Shown one piece after another: positions 30,344 to 38,910 of a stretch of DNA of 64,000 bases (position 1 is the stretch's first letter; each line of letters begins with the position of its first letter). This DNA comes from Burkholderia sp. WAC0059 (GTDB lineage: Bacteria > Pseudomonadota > Gammaproteobacteria > Burkholderiales > Burkholderiaceae): NCBI RefSeq assembly GCF_002870125.1, contig NZ_PNEO01000002.1:1-64000 (forward strand). Direction: 5' to 3'. The notes under the pieces are model-generated. The model worked only from the letters and a program-made list of their open reading frames with translations, did not search any database and was not told the DNA's origin. The position numbers were made by a program, and so were the translations under genes.

Positions 30344-30934
30344 TCAGTGCGAAGAATGCGCGGCCGCTTTTGCGGCGCGCGTCGGTGCCGGCGCCGCGTT
30401 TCCGTCCTGTGCGCCGGCCGCCTGGCATTGCGCGCACAGTCCCTTCAGTTCGATACCGTCGCCCGAGAGCCGGTAGCCCGAAGCTTCGATCTGCGCGACG
30501 AGCGCCTGACGCAATCCCGGTTCGTGCAGTTCGGTGACGTTGCCGCATTGCTGGCACACCACGAGGATGCCGTGCTGGCATTGCGTGAGATCGTGGCAGA
30601 CCGCGAACGCGTTGATCGACTCGATCCGGTGCACGAGGCCGGCCGAAAGCAGAAAGTCGAGCGCCCGGTAGACGGTGGGCGGCGCCGAACCGGGATGGAT
30701 CTGGCGCATCTCGTCGAGCAGCGAATAGGCCTTGGTGGCGCGGCCCGAGGCGAGCAAAAGTTCCAGCACCTTGCGGCGGATCGGCGTCAGCCTTTCGCCG
30801 CGTTCGCGGCAGTAGGCCTCGGCCATGGCGAGCGCGGCTTCGGGCGTGGCCGCGCGCTCCCGGGCGTGCTCGTGCCCATGCCCGTTCCCGGCGGGGGCGG
30901 ACGGGGCGGCTCGGGACGGTTTGGCTGTCTTCAT
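30344..30934 (-). CDS. Fur-family transcriptional regulator, Zur-like
   Basis: A 196-residue regulator. An Ala/His-rich N-terminal tail (about residues 1-35, HGHEH) precedes the winged helix (LTPIRRKVLELLLASGRATKAY, APPTVYRALDFLLSAGLVHR). Two CxxC pairs (CQQC near 133 and CAQC near 172) form the structural zinc site. The order and the CHDLTQCQHG segment are those of Zur rather than Fur. It would repress zinc-uptake genes when zinc is sufficient. No zinc transporter is adjacent. The start at 30934 is preferred; an ATG at 30955 is also in frame. Confidence 0.85.
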   Translation of the reverse strand: MKTAKPSRAAPSAPAGNGHGHEHARERAATPEAALAMAEAYCRERGERLTPIRRKVLELLLASGRATKAYSLLDEMRQIHPGSAPPTVYRALDFLLSAGLVHRIESINAFAVCHDLTQCQHGILVVCQQCGNVTELHEPGLRQALVAQIEASGYRLSGDGIELKGLCAQCQAAGAQDGNAAPAPTRAAKAAAHSSH

Positions 30935-31010
30935 GCGGCCATTATACGGGGACACGCCTCGTTGCCGCGCGGGCTTCGCGCCGGCCCCGCCGGCGGTCGG
31001 CAGTCGACGT

Positions 31011-32597
31011 TCAGGATGCGCGCCATGGTCCGGGCGCCTGCCGCAGCGCCTCGACGACGGCCGGCCAGTCGTCGCGACGGGGCTGGCGAAAGAGCCGCAT
31101 CTGCGGATACCAGGGGCTGTCTTCGCGATTCATCTGCCAGCGCCAGTCGGGCGTGTACGGCAGCGCGACCCAGACCGGCTTGCCGAGCGCGCCGGCCAGA
31201 TGCGCGACCGACGTATCGACGCTGACGACGAGGTCGAGCTGGTCGACGAGCGCCGCCGTGTCGGCGAACGTGACGAGCCGCGCCGAGGCGTCGCGCAGCG
31301 TCGCGCGCGCGTCGAGGTCGGCCAGCAGCGCGCGGTCCTCCTCGCGAACCTCCTTTTGCAGCGAGACGAAATGCGCGTCGGCGTCGAACAGCGGCGCGAG
31401 CTGCGCGAGCGTCATCGCGCGGTTGCGGCCGTTCCGGTTGAGGCGGCTGCCAGACCAGGCGACGCCGATTCGCGGCTTGCGTCCGGCATCGCCGCTTTCG
31501 TCGTCGGGCGGCAGCAGATCGCGCCATTGCCCGGCTTTCGCCGGGTCCGCGCGCAGGTAGGGGATGCGCGCGGGGATGTTCGTCGCGCGCGTGCCGAACG
31601 CGAACGGCAGGCTGAGCAGCGGGCTGTGCAGGTCGAACGCAGGCACGCTTTCCTGCTCGCCGATCACTTGCGCCGCGCCGGGGTAGTCGCGCAGCAGCGG
31701 CAGCAGCGCATCCTGGACGCGCAGCACGACGCGCGCGCCGGCCTCGGCCAGCAGATCGACGTAGCGGACGAACTGTAGCGTGTCGCCGAGCCCCTGTTCG
31801 TGATGCACGAACACCGTGCGCCCGGCGACGGGTTTCCTGCCGTCCCATTGCGTCGCCGGGTCGAAGCCGTGCGCGACGGCGCCGTCGTGCCAGCGCCACT
31901 CGTATTCGCGCCAGCCGTGTTCGAACTCGCCGAGCAGCAGATTGGTTTGCGCGCGGTTGGTGCGGGCCCCCGCGTCGTTGGGGTCGCGCGCCAGCACGCG
32001 CCGGAATTGCTGTAGCGCTTCGTCGAAGCGGTGCAGATCGCGCAGCGCGACGCCGAGGTTGATCTGGGCGGGCGCGAAGTCGGGCTTCAGTTCGAGCGCG
32101 CGCCGGTAGGCCGCCATTTCGTCGTCGTAGCGGCCGAGCGTGCCGAGCGCGTTGCCGCGGTTGTAATGCGCCTCGGCGAGCAGCGGGTAGCGCGCGCAGA
32201 GCCGTTCCAGCGCGACCAGCGCCTCGGCGTATTCGCCCCTGGCCATCAGCGTCATCGCGAGGCCGTGCAGCGACTGCGCGTGATCGGGCGCGTGTTGCAG
32301 GCAGTGCCGGAAATATCGCGCGGCTTCGTCGTAGCGCTCCGCGAGCAGGCAGACCTGGGCGGCCCAGTGATATTGCTCGGGCGAGGCCCGCATGACGCCG
32401 AGCGCGCGCGTCACGTAGTCGGCGGCGAGGGCGTGGTCGCCGCGTTTCGCGGCGATGTAGCCGAGGCCTTCGAGCGCCTCGCCGTGTTCGGGATGCGCCG
32501 CGAGAATCGCATCGAGTTGCGCGGCGGCCTCGTCGAGCCGGCCGGCGGCGAAATGCTGCTGTGCGGCGGCAAGCGCCGGTGCGAGATCCTGGGTCAT
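31011..32597 (-). CDS. Tetratricopeptide-repeat protein with C-terminal glycosyltransferase-like domain
   Basis: A 528-residue cytoplasmic protein. Residues 1-230 are about six TPR units, for example EAHYNRGNALGTLGRYDDEM and APAQINLGVALRDLHRFDEA. A linker GEFEHGWREYEWRW leads into a GT-B-like domain (about 270-528) with VFVHHEQGLGDTLQFVRYV, GVAWSGSRLNRNGRNRA and VVSVDTSVAHLAGALGKPVW. The last segment resembles heptosyltransferase and GT41-type active-site regions. Proteins of this architecture are common in Burkholderia, but the acceptor is unknown. It is monocistronic. Confidence 0.82.
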   Translation of the reverse strand: MTQDLAPALAAAQQHFAAGRLDEAAAQLDAILAAHPEHGEALEGLGYIAAKRGDHALAADYVTRALGVMRASPEQYHWAAQVCLLAERYDEAARYFRHCLQHAPDHAQSLHGLAMTLMARGEYAEALVALERLCARYPLLAEAHYNRGNALGTLGRYDDEMAAYRRALELKPDFAPAQINLGVALRDLHRFDEALQQFRRVLARDPNDAGARTNRAQTNLLLGEFEHGWREYEWRWHDGAVAHGFDPATQWDGRKPVAGRTVFVHHEQGLGDTLQFVRYVDLLAEAGARVVLRVQDALLPLLRDYPGAAQVIGEQESVPAFDLHSPLLSLPFAFGTRATNIPARIPYLRADPAKAGQWRDLLPPDDESGDAGRKPRIGVAWSGSRLNRNGRNRAMTLAQLAPLFDADAHFVSLQKEVREEDRALLADLDARATLRDASARLVTFADTAALVDQLDLVVSVDTSVAHLAGALGKPVWVALPYTPDWRWQMNREDSPWYPQMRLFRQPRRDDWPAVVEALRQAPGPWRAS

Positions 32598-32707
32598 GGC
32601 GCGAGAGTATAGCGGGCGGCGGGACGCGCGCGCCTGACCCGCCGCGACGCCGGGCGCGCGCCGTCGTGCGTGCTCCGTCGCAAGTGCCGCCCGGCCGGCT
32701 GCGCGTG

Positions 32708-33334
32708 TCAGTCGAGCTTGACGTCGAGGCCGCGCCGCACGGCGGGCCGCGCGAGCAGCGTCTCGTACCAGCGCCTGACGTGCGGGTAGTCCGCGAGATT
32801 CACCTTGTGCCGCTCGTGCCGCCACGCCCAGCCGAGGATCGCGAAGTCGGCGACCGACAGTTCGCCCGCGACGAACGGCGTTTCGGCGAGCCGGCGGTCG
32901 AGCACGCCGTAAAGACGCCGGGTTTCGTCCGAGTAGCGCTTGAGCCCGTAGCGGCGATCCTCTTCGGATTCCAGCGCGGCGAAATGGTGGACCTGGCCGG
33001 GCATCGGGCCGAAGCCGCCCATCTGCCACATCAGCCATTCGAGCACGGGCACGCGCTGGCGCAGGTCGCGCGGCAGGAAGCGGCCGGTCTTCTCGCCCAG
33101 ATAAAGCAGGATCGCGCCCGACTCGAACACGCTGATCGGTCGGCCGTCGGGGCCGTCCGGATCGACGATCGCGGGAATCTTGTTGTTCGGGCTGATGCGC
33201 AGGAACTCGGGCCGGAACTGGTCGCCCTTGCCGATGTTGACCGGCACCACTTCGTAAGGCAGGGCCATTTCTTCGAGCGCGACGCTGATCTTGCGGCCGT
33301 TCGGCGTGCCCCAGGCGTGAAGCTGGATCGTCAT
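32708..33334 (-). CDS. Glutathione S-transferase family protein (YfcG/Ure2p-like)
   Basis: A 208-residue GST. The thioredoxin-like N-domain (1-80) includes HAWGTPNGRKISVALEEM, the cis-Pro segment NKIPAIVDPDGPDG and the glutathione-binding VFESGAILLYLGEK. The helical C-domain includes MWQMGGFGPMPGQVHHF, typical of the Nu-class disulfide-bond oxidoreductases such as YfcG. It probably reduces small disulfides or organic peroxides. It is followed in tandem, 43 bases apart on the same strand, by another GST of different class. Confidence 0.88.
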   Translation of the reverse strand: MTIQLHAWGTPNGRKISVALEEMALPYEVVPVNIGKGDQFRPEFLRISPNNKIPAIVDPDGPDGRPISVFESGAILLYLGEKTGRFLPRDLRQRVPVLEWLMWQMGGFGPMPGQVHHFAALESEEDRRYGLKRYSDETRRLYGVLDRRLAETPFVAGELSVADFAILGWAWRHERHKVNLADYPHVRRWYETLLARPAVRRGLDVKLD

Positions 33335-33377
33335 GTCTGTTGTGTGTGGGTCGAAAGGGAAAAGGAAGTGAGGCGTT

Positions 33378-34004
33378 TCAGGTGAGCGGCAGGCCTACGT
33401 ATTTGCGGAAACCTTCGCGCGTGGCGAGGCGCGCGTACCAGCGTTCGAGGTTCGGCAGCGCCGGACGCTCGATGCCCTCGAGCCCGAACCAGCGCCGCGC
33501 GAACGCGCCGATCACGATGTCGGCGAGCGAGAAGCGCTCGTTTTCGAGGAAGAAGCGGCCCGTCAGATGCCGGTCGACGAGCGCCCATTCCCGGCCGACG
33601 CGCTCGAGGTCGGCCGCGATCGCCGCCGCGTCGCGCCGGGCCTCGGGCGTGCGCACGAGCGCGACGAAGAGCGGCCGCTCGGTCGGCGCGAGCTTCGAGA
33701 GCGACCAGTCGAGCCAGCGCTCGATGCTCGCGCGCACTTTCGGCGCGCTCGGATAGAGCAGGCTCGACGGGCCATACTGCATCGCCAGATAGCGCAGAAT
33801 CGCGTTCGATTCCCACAGCACGAAGTCGCCGTCGACGAGCGTCGGAACGAGGCCGGTCGGATTCATGGCCAGATAGTCCGGGTCCTCGTTGCGCCCGAAC
33901 TGCATGCCAGCGTCGACGCGCTCGAACGGCAGCACGAGCTCGTCGCAGCACCACAGGATTTTCTGGACGTTCACCGAATTGGCGCGTCCCCAGATCGTGA
34001 TCAT
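33378..34004 (-). CDS. Glutathione S-transferase family protein (GstB-like)
   Basis: A 208-residue GST starting MITIWGRANSVNVQKILWCC, with the catalytic region typical of GstB-type enzymes. The cis-Pro motif is GLVPTLVDGDFVLWESNAILRYLA. The C-terminal helical domain contains LTGRFFLENERFSLADIVIGAF. It lies upstream of the YfcG-like gene on the same strand, so the two may share a transcript. They are not close paralogues. Substrate unknown. Confidence 0.88.
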   Translation of the reverse strand: MITIWGRANSVNVQKILWCCDELVLPFERVDAGMQFGRNEDPDYLAMNPTGLVPTLVDGDFVLWESNAILRYLAMQYGPSSLLYPSAPKVRASIERWLDWSLSKLAPTERPLFVALVRTPEARRDAAAIAADLERVGREWALVDRHLTGRFFLENERFSLADIVIGAFARRWFGLEGIERPALPNLERWYARLATREGFRKYVGLPLT

Positions 34005-34157
34005 CGGGCGCACGGGCGTACTCTCCCTGCAGGTCGGAAATGGGTGTGAGCCGCCAACGATACACGATGTCGGGCGTCTTTTCTTTCCGGCTCGGAGGCA
34101 CCGGCCGACGCGCCGGCTTCTCGTAGAATAGCCGCTACCCGAACGACGAGGCACAGC

Positions 34158-35837
34158 ATGGCACGCATTGTTCCCGACGACTGGCAGCATCTGGCGGCAA
34201 CCGGCGCCGCCGCGCGCGAGCGCGAAACGCTCGCGCTCCTGGAGCGAGGCCTGCCCGACGGCTACACCGTCTATCACGGCGTGCACTGGACGCGTCTGCA
34301 CGAAGGCTTTTCGGTGTTCGGCGAGGCGGACTTCGTGATCGTGAGCCCGGCCGGCCGCGTGATGATCGTCGAGCAGAAGACGGGCTTTCTGCGCGAAACG
34401 CCGAAAGGGCTCGTGAAGGTCTACCTGCAGACCGAGCGCAACGTCGCCATCGCGCTCGCGCGCACCGTCGAGGGGCTGCACCGGCGCTTCACGGCGGCGT
34501 TCGGCGCGGGCACGTATTTTCTGGAGGAGCTGCTGTATTGCCCCGATCACGTCGTCAAGGACGCGGCGATCGCGGGCGTGAATCCGGCGCGCATCGTCGA
34601 CGCGACGCGGCGTGCGCAACTGGCGTCGGTCGTGCTCGGCGTGCTGCCGGCCGACGAGGCGAAACTGCCGTGCGCGACGAAGCTCCATGCGTTCCTCGCC
34701 GACGAACTCGCGCTCACGCCCGACACGAGCGCGCTCGTCGGCGCGGCCGGCACGCTCGTCACGCGTCTTTCGGGCGGACTCGCCACCTGGGCGCGGCGGC
34801 TCGAATTCGAGCCGTTCCGGCTGCGCGTGAGCGCGACGGCCGGCTCGGGCAAGACGCAGCTTGCCGTGCAGGTCATGAAGGACGCCGTGGCGCGCGGCAG
34901 GCGCACGCTTTACGTCTCGTTCAACCGTCCGCTCGCCGACCACATCGCGCGGGTCGCGCCGCCCGGCGCGAAGGTCGCGAACTACCATCAGCTATGCGAC
35001 TGGGTGGCACGCGACGGCGGTCACGTGCCCGATTTCGACGGTCCGGACGTGTTCGGCCAGCTCGAAAAGCGCTTCGCGCAGACGCCCATCGGCGCGCGCT
35101 GGCAGTTCGACGTGCTGGTCGTCGACGAAGGCCAGGACTTCCAGCAGGCCTGGGTCGACGCGCTCGCGCGGCTGCTCGCGCCGGGCGCGGCCTGGTGGTG
35201 GCTCGAAGACCCGCTGCAGAACCTGTACATGCGCGAGAGCGTGAAGCTGCCGGGCTGGACGGTGCTGAAGGAAACGACGAACTATCGCAGTCCGCGCGAC
35301 ATTCTCGAGTACCTGCGCGAAGTGGCGGGCCCGGTCGTGCCGGCGCTCGCGCAGTTGGCGGCGGGCAGCCCGTTCGACGGCTCGGAGGTGGCGCTTTCCG
35401 TCTACGACGACGGCGAGCCGGACCCCGGCACGGCGTCCGGGTCGGGCGTCGTCGGCGCGACCAAGCGCGCGATTACCCAGGCGCTTTCGCTCGGCTTTCG
35501 CAAGCAGGACATCGTCGTACTCTCGTTTCGCGGCCGCGAAGGCTCGGCGTTCACGACGCTGGCCCAGCTCGGCCCGCACCGGCTGCGCGCTTTCACGGGA
35601 CAGTACGATCTGTTCGGCAATCCGCAGTATCGCGACGGCGACGTGCTGCTCGACTCGGTCTACCGCTTCAAGGGGCAGGCCGCGCCCTGCGTGATCCTGA
35701 GCGAGATCGACTTCGACGCGCTCGACGAACGCTCGATACGCAAGCTCTTCGTCGGCGCGACGCGGGCGACGATGAAGCTGATTCTCGTGGCGTCGCAGCG
35801 CGCGGCGCGGCATCTGCGCCGGCCCGGGCAGGAATAG
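34158..35837 (+). CDS. NERD-domain / UvrD-like helicase protein
   Basis: A 559-residue protein. The N-terminal NERD domain (about residues 20-150) has a nuclease-like series: Glu56, Asp58 and Glu72-x-Lys74 (GEADFVIVSP...VEQKTG), the arrangement of PDDEXK-fold enzymes. A superfamily 1 helicase core follows, with Walker A ATAGSGKTQ (226-234), Walker B VVDEGQDF (321-328), TNYRSPRDI and a C-terminal KLFVGATRATMKL motif. It lacks some accessory domains of UvrD/Rep, which are about 670-720 residues. Family members probably process DNA, but their physiological role is not established. It stands alone and shows no mobile-element neighbours. Confidence 0.85.
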   Translation: MARIVPDDWQHLAATGAAARERETLALLERGLPDGYTVYHGVHWTRLHEGFSVFGEADFVIVSPAGRVMIVEQKTGFLRETPKGLVKVYLQTERNVAIALARTVEGLHRRFTAAFGAGTYFLEELLYCPDHVVKDAAIAGVNPARIVDATRRAQLASVVLGVLPADEAKLPCATKLHAFLADELALTPDTSALVGAAGTLVTRLSGGLATWARRLEFEPFRLRVSATAGSGKTQLAVQVMKDAVARGRRTLYVSFNRPLADHIARVAPPGAKVANYHQLCDWVARDGGHVPDFDGPDVFGQLEKRFAQTPIGARWQFDVLVVDEGQDFQQAWVDALARLLAPGAAWWWLEDPLQNLYMRESVKLPGWTVLKETTNYRSPRDILEYLREVAGPVVPALAQLAAGSPFDGSEVALSVYDDGEPDPGTASGSGVVGATKRAITQALSLGFRKQDIVVLSFRGREGSAFTTLAQLGPHRLRAFTGQYDLFGNPQYRDGDVLLDSVYRFKGQAAPCVILSEIDFDALDERSIRKLFVGATRATMKLILVASQRAARHLRRPGQE

Positions 35838-35860
35838 GGGAATCCGGGGCGGCGCGGCGC

Positions 35861-36808
35861 TCAGCTCCAGGCCGAGGCGCCGATCAGCGTGCCCGTGCGT
35901 GTATGCGCGTTCCACCAGATGACGCGCAGGAGCGGCGCCTGCTGCGCGATGAAGATGGCCTGCACCGGATCGCTCTCGATGAAATGCGTGACGCCGCAGC
36001 GCAGCGCGGCGCCGGCCTTGTGCGCGGCCGCGCCGGCGGGCGTGTCGTCGTATTCGCCGGGCACGCGCATGATGAGTTCGAGTTCGCCGAAGCCGAAGCG
36101 CTCGAGCCAGCGCTGCGTGCGCGCGCGATCCGTTTCGGGGCGCCCCGTGATGATCGCGCGGGCGCGTTGCAGGTCGACGCCCGGTATCCGCTCGAACGGC
36201 AGCAGCGCGTCGCGCTCGTCGAGCGCGGCGTCGAGGTCTTCGTCGTAGCGCGAGAGCGGTATGTCGGGCAGGAGGACGCCGTCGAGGTCGATCGCGTAGA
36301 CGGCGTATTCGTGATCGTCGGCCATCAGCGCGCCTTCGGGCGCGTCGTTGCGCGACCAGTCGGCGCGATAGCGGTCCGTGTAGGCCTGGCGTTCCCACGG
36401 GAAGAGCGCGAAATAGCCGCTCGCGTCGATCGAGTAGTCGGGCTGCAGGCGGCTCAGGTCGTCGTAGGCGCCCGTGAGCGTGCGCACCGCGAGGCCGTGC
36501 TCGCTCAGGAACGCGATGCAGTCGACGAGCGTGACGCCGCGGCCGGCGATGTCCTCGCAGAGCAGCACGGTCGAGCCGGGCTCGGGCATCGGCAGCGCCG
36601 AATCCCAGCGGACCTCGCGGGTCGCGCGATCGTAGCGCAGGAACGCGACGGGGGCGCCCGTCGTATGGGACACCATCAGCGCGAGCGGCGCGCCGCCGCG
36701 CAGGATGCCGACCACGGCCGCGAAGCGCTCGGCGCGCAGCGCCGGCTGCAGCGATTCGATCCACTGGTCGAGCTGTTCGTAGGTGAGAGGGACGATCGGC
36801 TTGTTCAT
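35861..36808 (-). CDS. Phosphoribosyltransferase-HAD hydrolase fusion protein
   Basis: A 315-residue two-domain protein. The N-terminal half (1-150) is a type I phosphoribosyltransferase-like fold: VVGILRGGAPLALMVS, and the PRPP-type loop VLLCEDIAGRGVTLVD with its acidic pair reduced to ED. The C-terminal half (about 170-315) is a HAD-like phosphatase with nucleophile motif YAIDLDGVLLPD, ITGRPETDRARTQRWLERFG, and an acidic ESDPVQA motif IV. The combination suggests nucleotide or PRPP-linked metabolite handling with phosphate removal, but no substrate can be named. An in-frame ATG at 36823 is an alternative start; neither has a strong ribosome site. It converges closely (23 bases) with the helicase gene. 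Confidence 0.75.
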   Translation of the reverse strand: MNKPIVPLTYEQLDQWIESLQPALRAERFAAVVGILRGGAPLALMVSHTTGAPVAFLRYDRATREVRWDSALPMPEPGSTVLLCEDIAGRGVTLVDCIAFLSEHGLAVRTLTGAYDDLSRLQPDYSIDASGYFALFPWERQAYTDRYRADWSRNDAPEGALMADDHEYAVYAIDLDGVLLPDIPLSRYDEDLDAALDERDALLPFERIPGVDLQRARAIITGRPETDRARTQRWLERFGFGELELIMRVPGEYDDTPAGAAAHKAGAALRCGVTHFIESDPVQAIFIAQQAPLLRVIWWNAHTRTGTLIGASAWS

Positions 36809-37073
36809 CGGCGGGCGCGGCATCGCCGCCGGAGGCCGCGCTGCGGGGCAGTCGGGCGGCGGTGTCTCGTCGGCGGCAGCGGCAGGTTAGGGGTTCCGGG
36901 TTTGGCGATATTATGCACGGGGTCGCACGGGCATGCAGTGCGGCGGCGCCGGACAGGCGGGACGAACGGCGAATTGGGGCGCGGGAGGACGAAGATGCGG
37001 TATCGAAGCGGCCGGGAGGCATCGCGGCAGGATCGGTCGCGCGGGTGCGTGCGCCGCGCGCTGCGGGGGTTCC

Positions 37074-38903
37074 GTGTCCGGTAATGCGCAGGCTGCCCGG
37101 CCGGGTTCGCTGCGCCGCATCGTCCATGCGCTGCTCTGGCTCGTCGCGCTGGGGCCGCCGGTCGTGGCGATCGGCTATCTGCTCTATTCGAACCTGATCA
37201 ATCCCGGCGTGATCCAGCGGCTGACGAGCGGCGACGACGGTCTGTACTGGGATGCCGCGCAGTTGCAGATCGCCTACGCGCGCTTCGAGAGCCGGCTCCT
37301 GACCTACGGCGACGGATTCGACCGCGATCTCGGCACGGTGCGGCTGCGCTACGGCGTACTGCAGCGCAAGCTGCAGCTCGTGTCGGCGTCGACCGGCAGA
37401 CTCGCGCCGTTTCCGACGCTACAGCAGCGCCAGCGCGACGACCTGCGCCGGCTCGATGCCGTGATCGGGCCGCTCGGCCCGCAGCTCGACGCGCTCGCGC
37501 GCGATCCCTCGCTAGCCGCCGGCATGGTGCGCGCGCTGGGCGAGCACTGGCCCGACGTCAACGATCTCGCGCTGAGCCGCCGTCTGGCCGACGTGATTGC
37601 GCACGAGGAGATGCGGCGCGACTTCATGGCCAAGCGTCGCGCGCTGTGCGCGTCCGGTTTCGTGCTGCTCCTGCTCTCGGCCGCTGCCGCGGTGCTGCTC
37701 GTCTTCAACGGCTACCGCCGCACGCGCCTCATCCGGCAGCAGCACGCGCTGCTCGCGGCCGAGCATCAGGCGAGTCGCGCCGCGCGCGAGGCGAGCGCCG
37801 CGAAGGACGCGTTTCTCGGCATGATCAGCCACGAGCTGCGCACGCCGCTGCACGCGATCGTGTCGTCGATCGAGCTGCTCGGTTTTTCTCCGCATTCGGA
37901 AGGCGATCACAAGGTGATCCGGCGGCTCGAAACGGCGGCGCGCCAGCTCGAGGCGCAGATGAAGGATCTGACCGATTACGCGCGGCTCGGCGCCGGCAAG
38001 CTCGAATTGCGCAGCGAGCGCTTCGAGCCCCGCGTGCTCCTGCAATCGATCGTCGACCAGCACGAGGCGGCCGCCTATGCGCGCGGCCTCGCCTTCGAGA
38101 GCGCGGCGCGCGGCTGGGCCGGGCCTGTGGAATCCGATCCGCACCGCATTCGCCAGATCGCCGGCAATCTCGTCACCAACGCGATCCGCTACACCGAGCG
38201 CGGCAAGGTGCGCCTCGAATTCGCGGTGGCGGCCGATACGCTTTCGATCATCGTCGGTGATACCGGGCCCGGCGTCGCGCCGGCGCAGATTCCGCTCATC
38301 TTTAAGGAGTTCACGCAGCTCGACACCTCCCGTTCGCGCCGCTACGAAGGCGCGGGGATGGGGCTCGCGATCGTGCAGGGGCTCGTCGAGCTGTTCGGCG
38401 GCACGATCGCCACCGACAGCCGCGTCGGCGAAGGCACGACGTTCACGGTGACGATTCCCGTCACGCTGGTCGCGGCGCCCGCGTTCGCCGAGCAGGCGCG
38501 CTACGCGGGTGCTGCCGGCATGCTGCCGCCGGTGCTCGTCGTCGACGACAATCCGCTCGTGCGCGAATCGCTGCGCGAGATGGCGGAGCACATGGGGTGC
38601 AGCGCGTTCGCGGCCGGCGACGCCGACACGGCGCTCGCGCTGCTCGACGCGCAGCGCTGCGGCGTCGTCCTGCTCGATCTGCACATGCCGGGGCGCGACG
38701 GCTACGCGTTCATGAAGGGGCTCGCGGAGCCCGGGCGGGCGGCGCACGCGCCGCGCGTGATCGCGGTCAGCGCCGACGGGCCCGAGGCCGGTTCCTGTCC
38801 GGAGCGCCCGAGCCCGTTCTTCGACTATCTGACCAAGCCCGTTCACTACGAGGAGTTGCGCGCCGCGGTGCTGCGCGCGCTGGCGGTGCCGCTCGAGGTC
38901 TGA
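37074..38903 (+). CDS. Hybrid sensor histidine kinase with C-terminal receiver
   Basis: A 609-residue membrane kinase. TM1 is at about residues 18-38, a helical periplasmic domain of about 170 residues follows, and TM2 is at about 213-232. A coiled linker leads to the H-box ISHELRTPLHAI (His253). The ATPase has N-box NLVTNAIRY, G1 DTGPGVA and G2 GAGMGLAIVQGL. The receiver domain (about 480-600) has acceptor Asp535 in VLLDLHMPGRDG and Lys in YLTKPVHY. A GTG start at 37074 behind GGGGGT is chosen; the upstream open frame has no homology. The gene converges on the BetR-receiver gene with only 7 bases between the stops, and the two probably act together. Confidence 0.85.
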   Translation: MSGNAQAARPGSLRRIVHALLWLVALGPPVVAIGYLLYSNLINPGVIQRLTSGDDGLYWDAAQLQIAYARFESRLLTYGDGFDRDLGTVRLRYGVLQRKLQLVSASTGRLAPFPTLQQRQRDDLRRLDAVIGPLGPQLDALARDPSLAAGMVRALGEHWPDVNDLALSRRLADVIAHEEMRRDFMAKRRALCASGFVLLLLSAAAAVLLVFNGYRRTRLIRQQHALLAAEHQASRAAREASAAKDAFLGMISHELRTPLHAIVSSIELLGFSPHSEGDHKVIRRLETAARQLEAQMKDLTDYARLGAGKLELRSERFEPRVLLQSIVDQHEAAAYARGLAFESAARGWAGPVESDPHRIRQIAGNLVTNAIRYTERGKVRLEFAVAADTLSIIVGDTGPGVAPAQIPLIFKEFTQLDTSRSRRYEGAGMGLAIVQGLVELFGGTIATDSRVGEGTTFTVTIPVTLVAAPAFAEQARYAGAAGMLPPVLVVDDNPLVRESLREMAEHMGCSAFAAGDADTALALLDAQRCGVVLLDLHMPGRDGYAFMKGLAEPGRAAHAPRVIAVSADGPEAGSCPERPSPFFDYLTKPVHYEELRAAVLRALAVPLEV

Positions 38904-38910
38904 CGTTCGC

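Noticed and set aside
36933..37073. N-terminal extension of the hybrid kinase from an ATG at 36933
   Set aside because: The extra 47 residues are Arg/Gly/Cys-rich and lack homology. The GTG at 37074 has a ribosome site and is followed directly by the membrane anchor.
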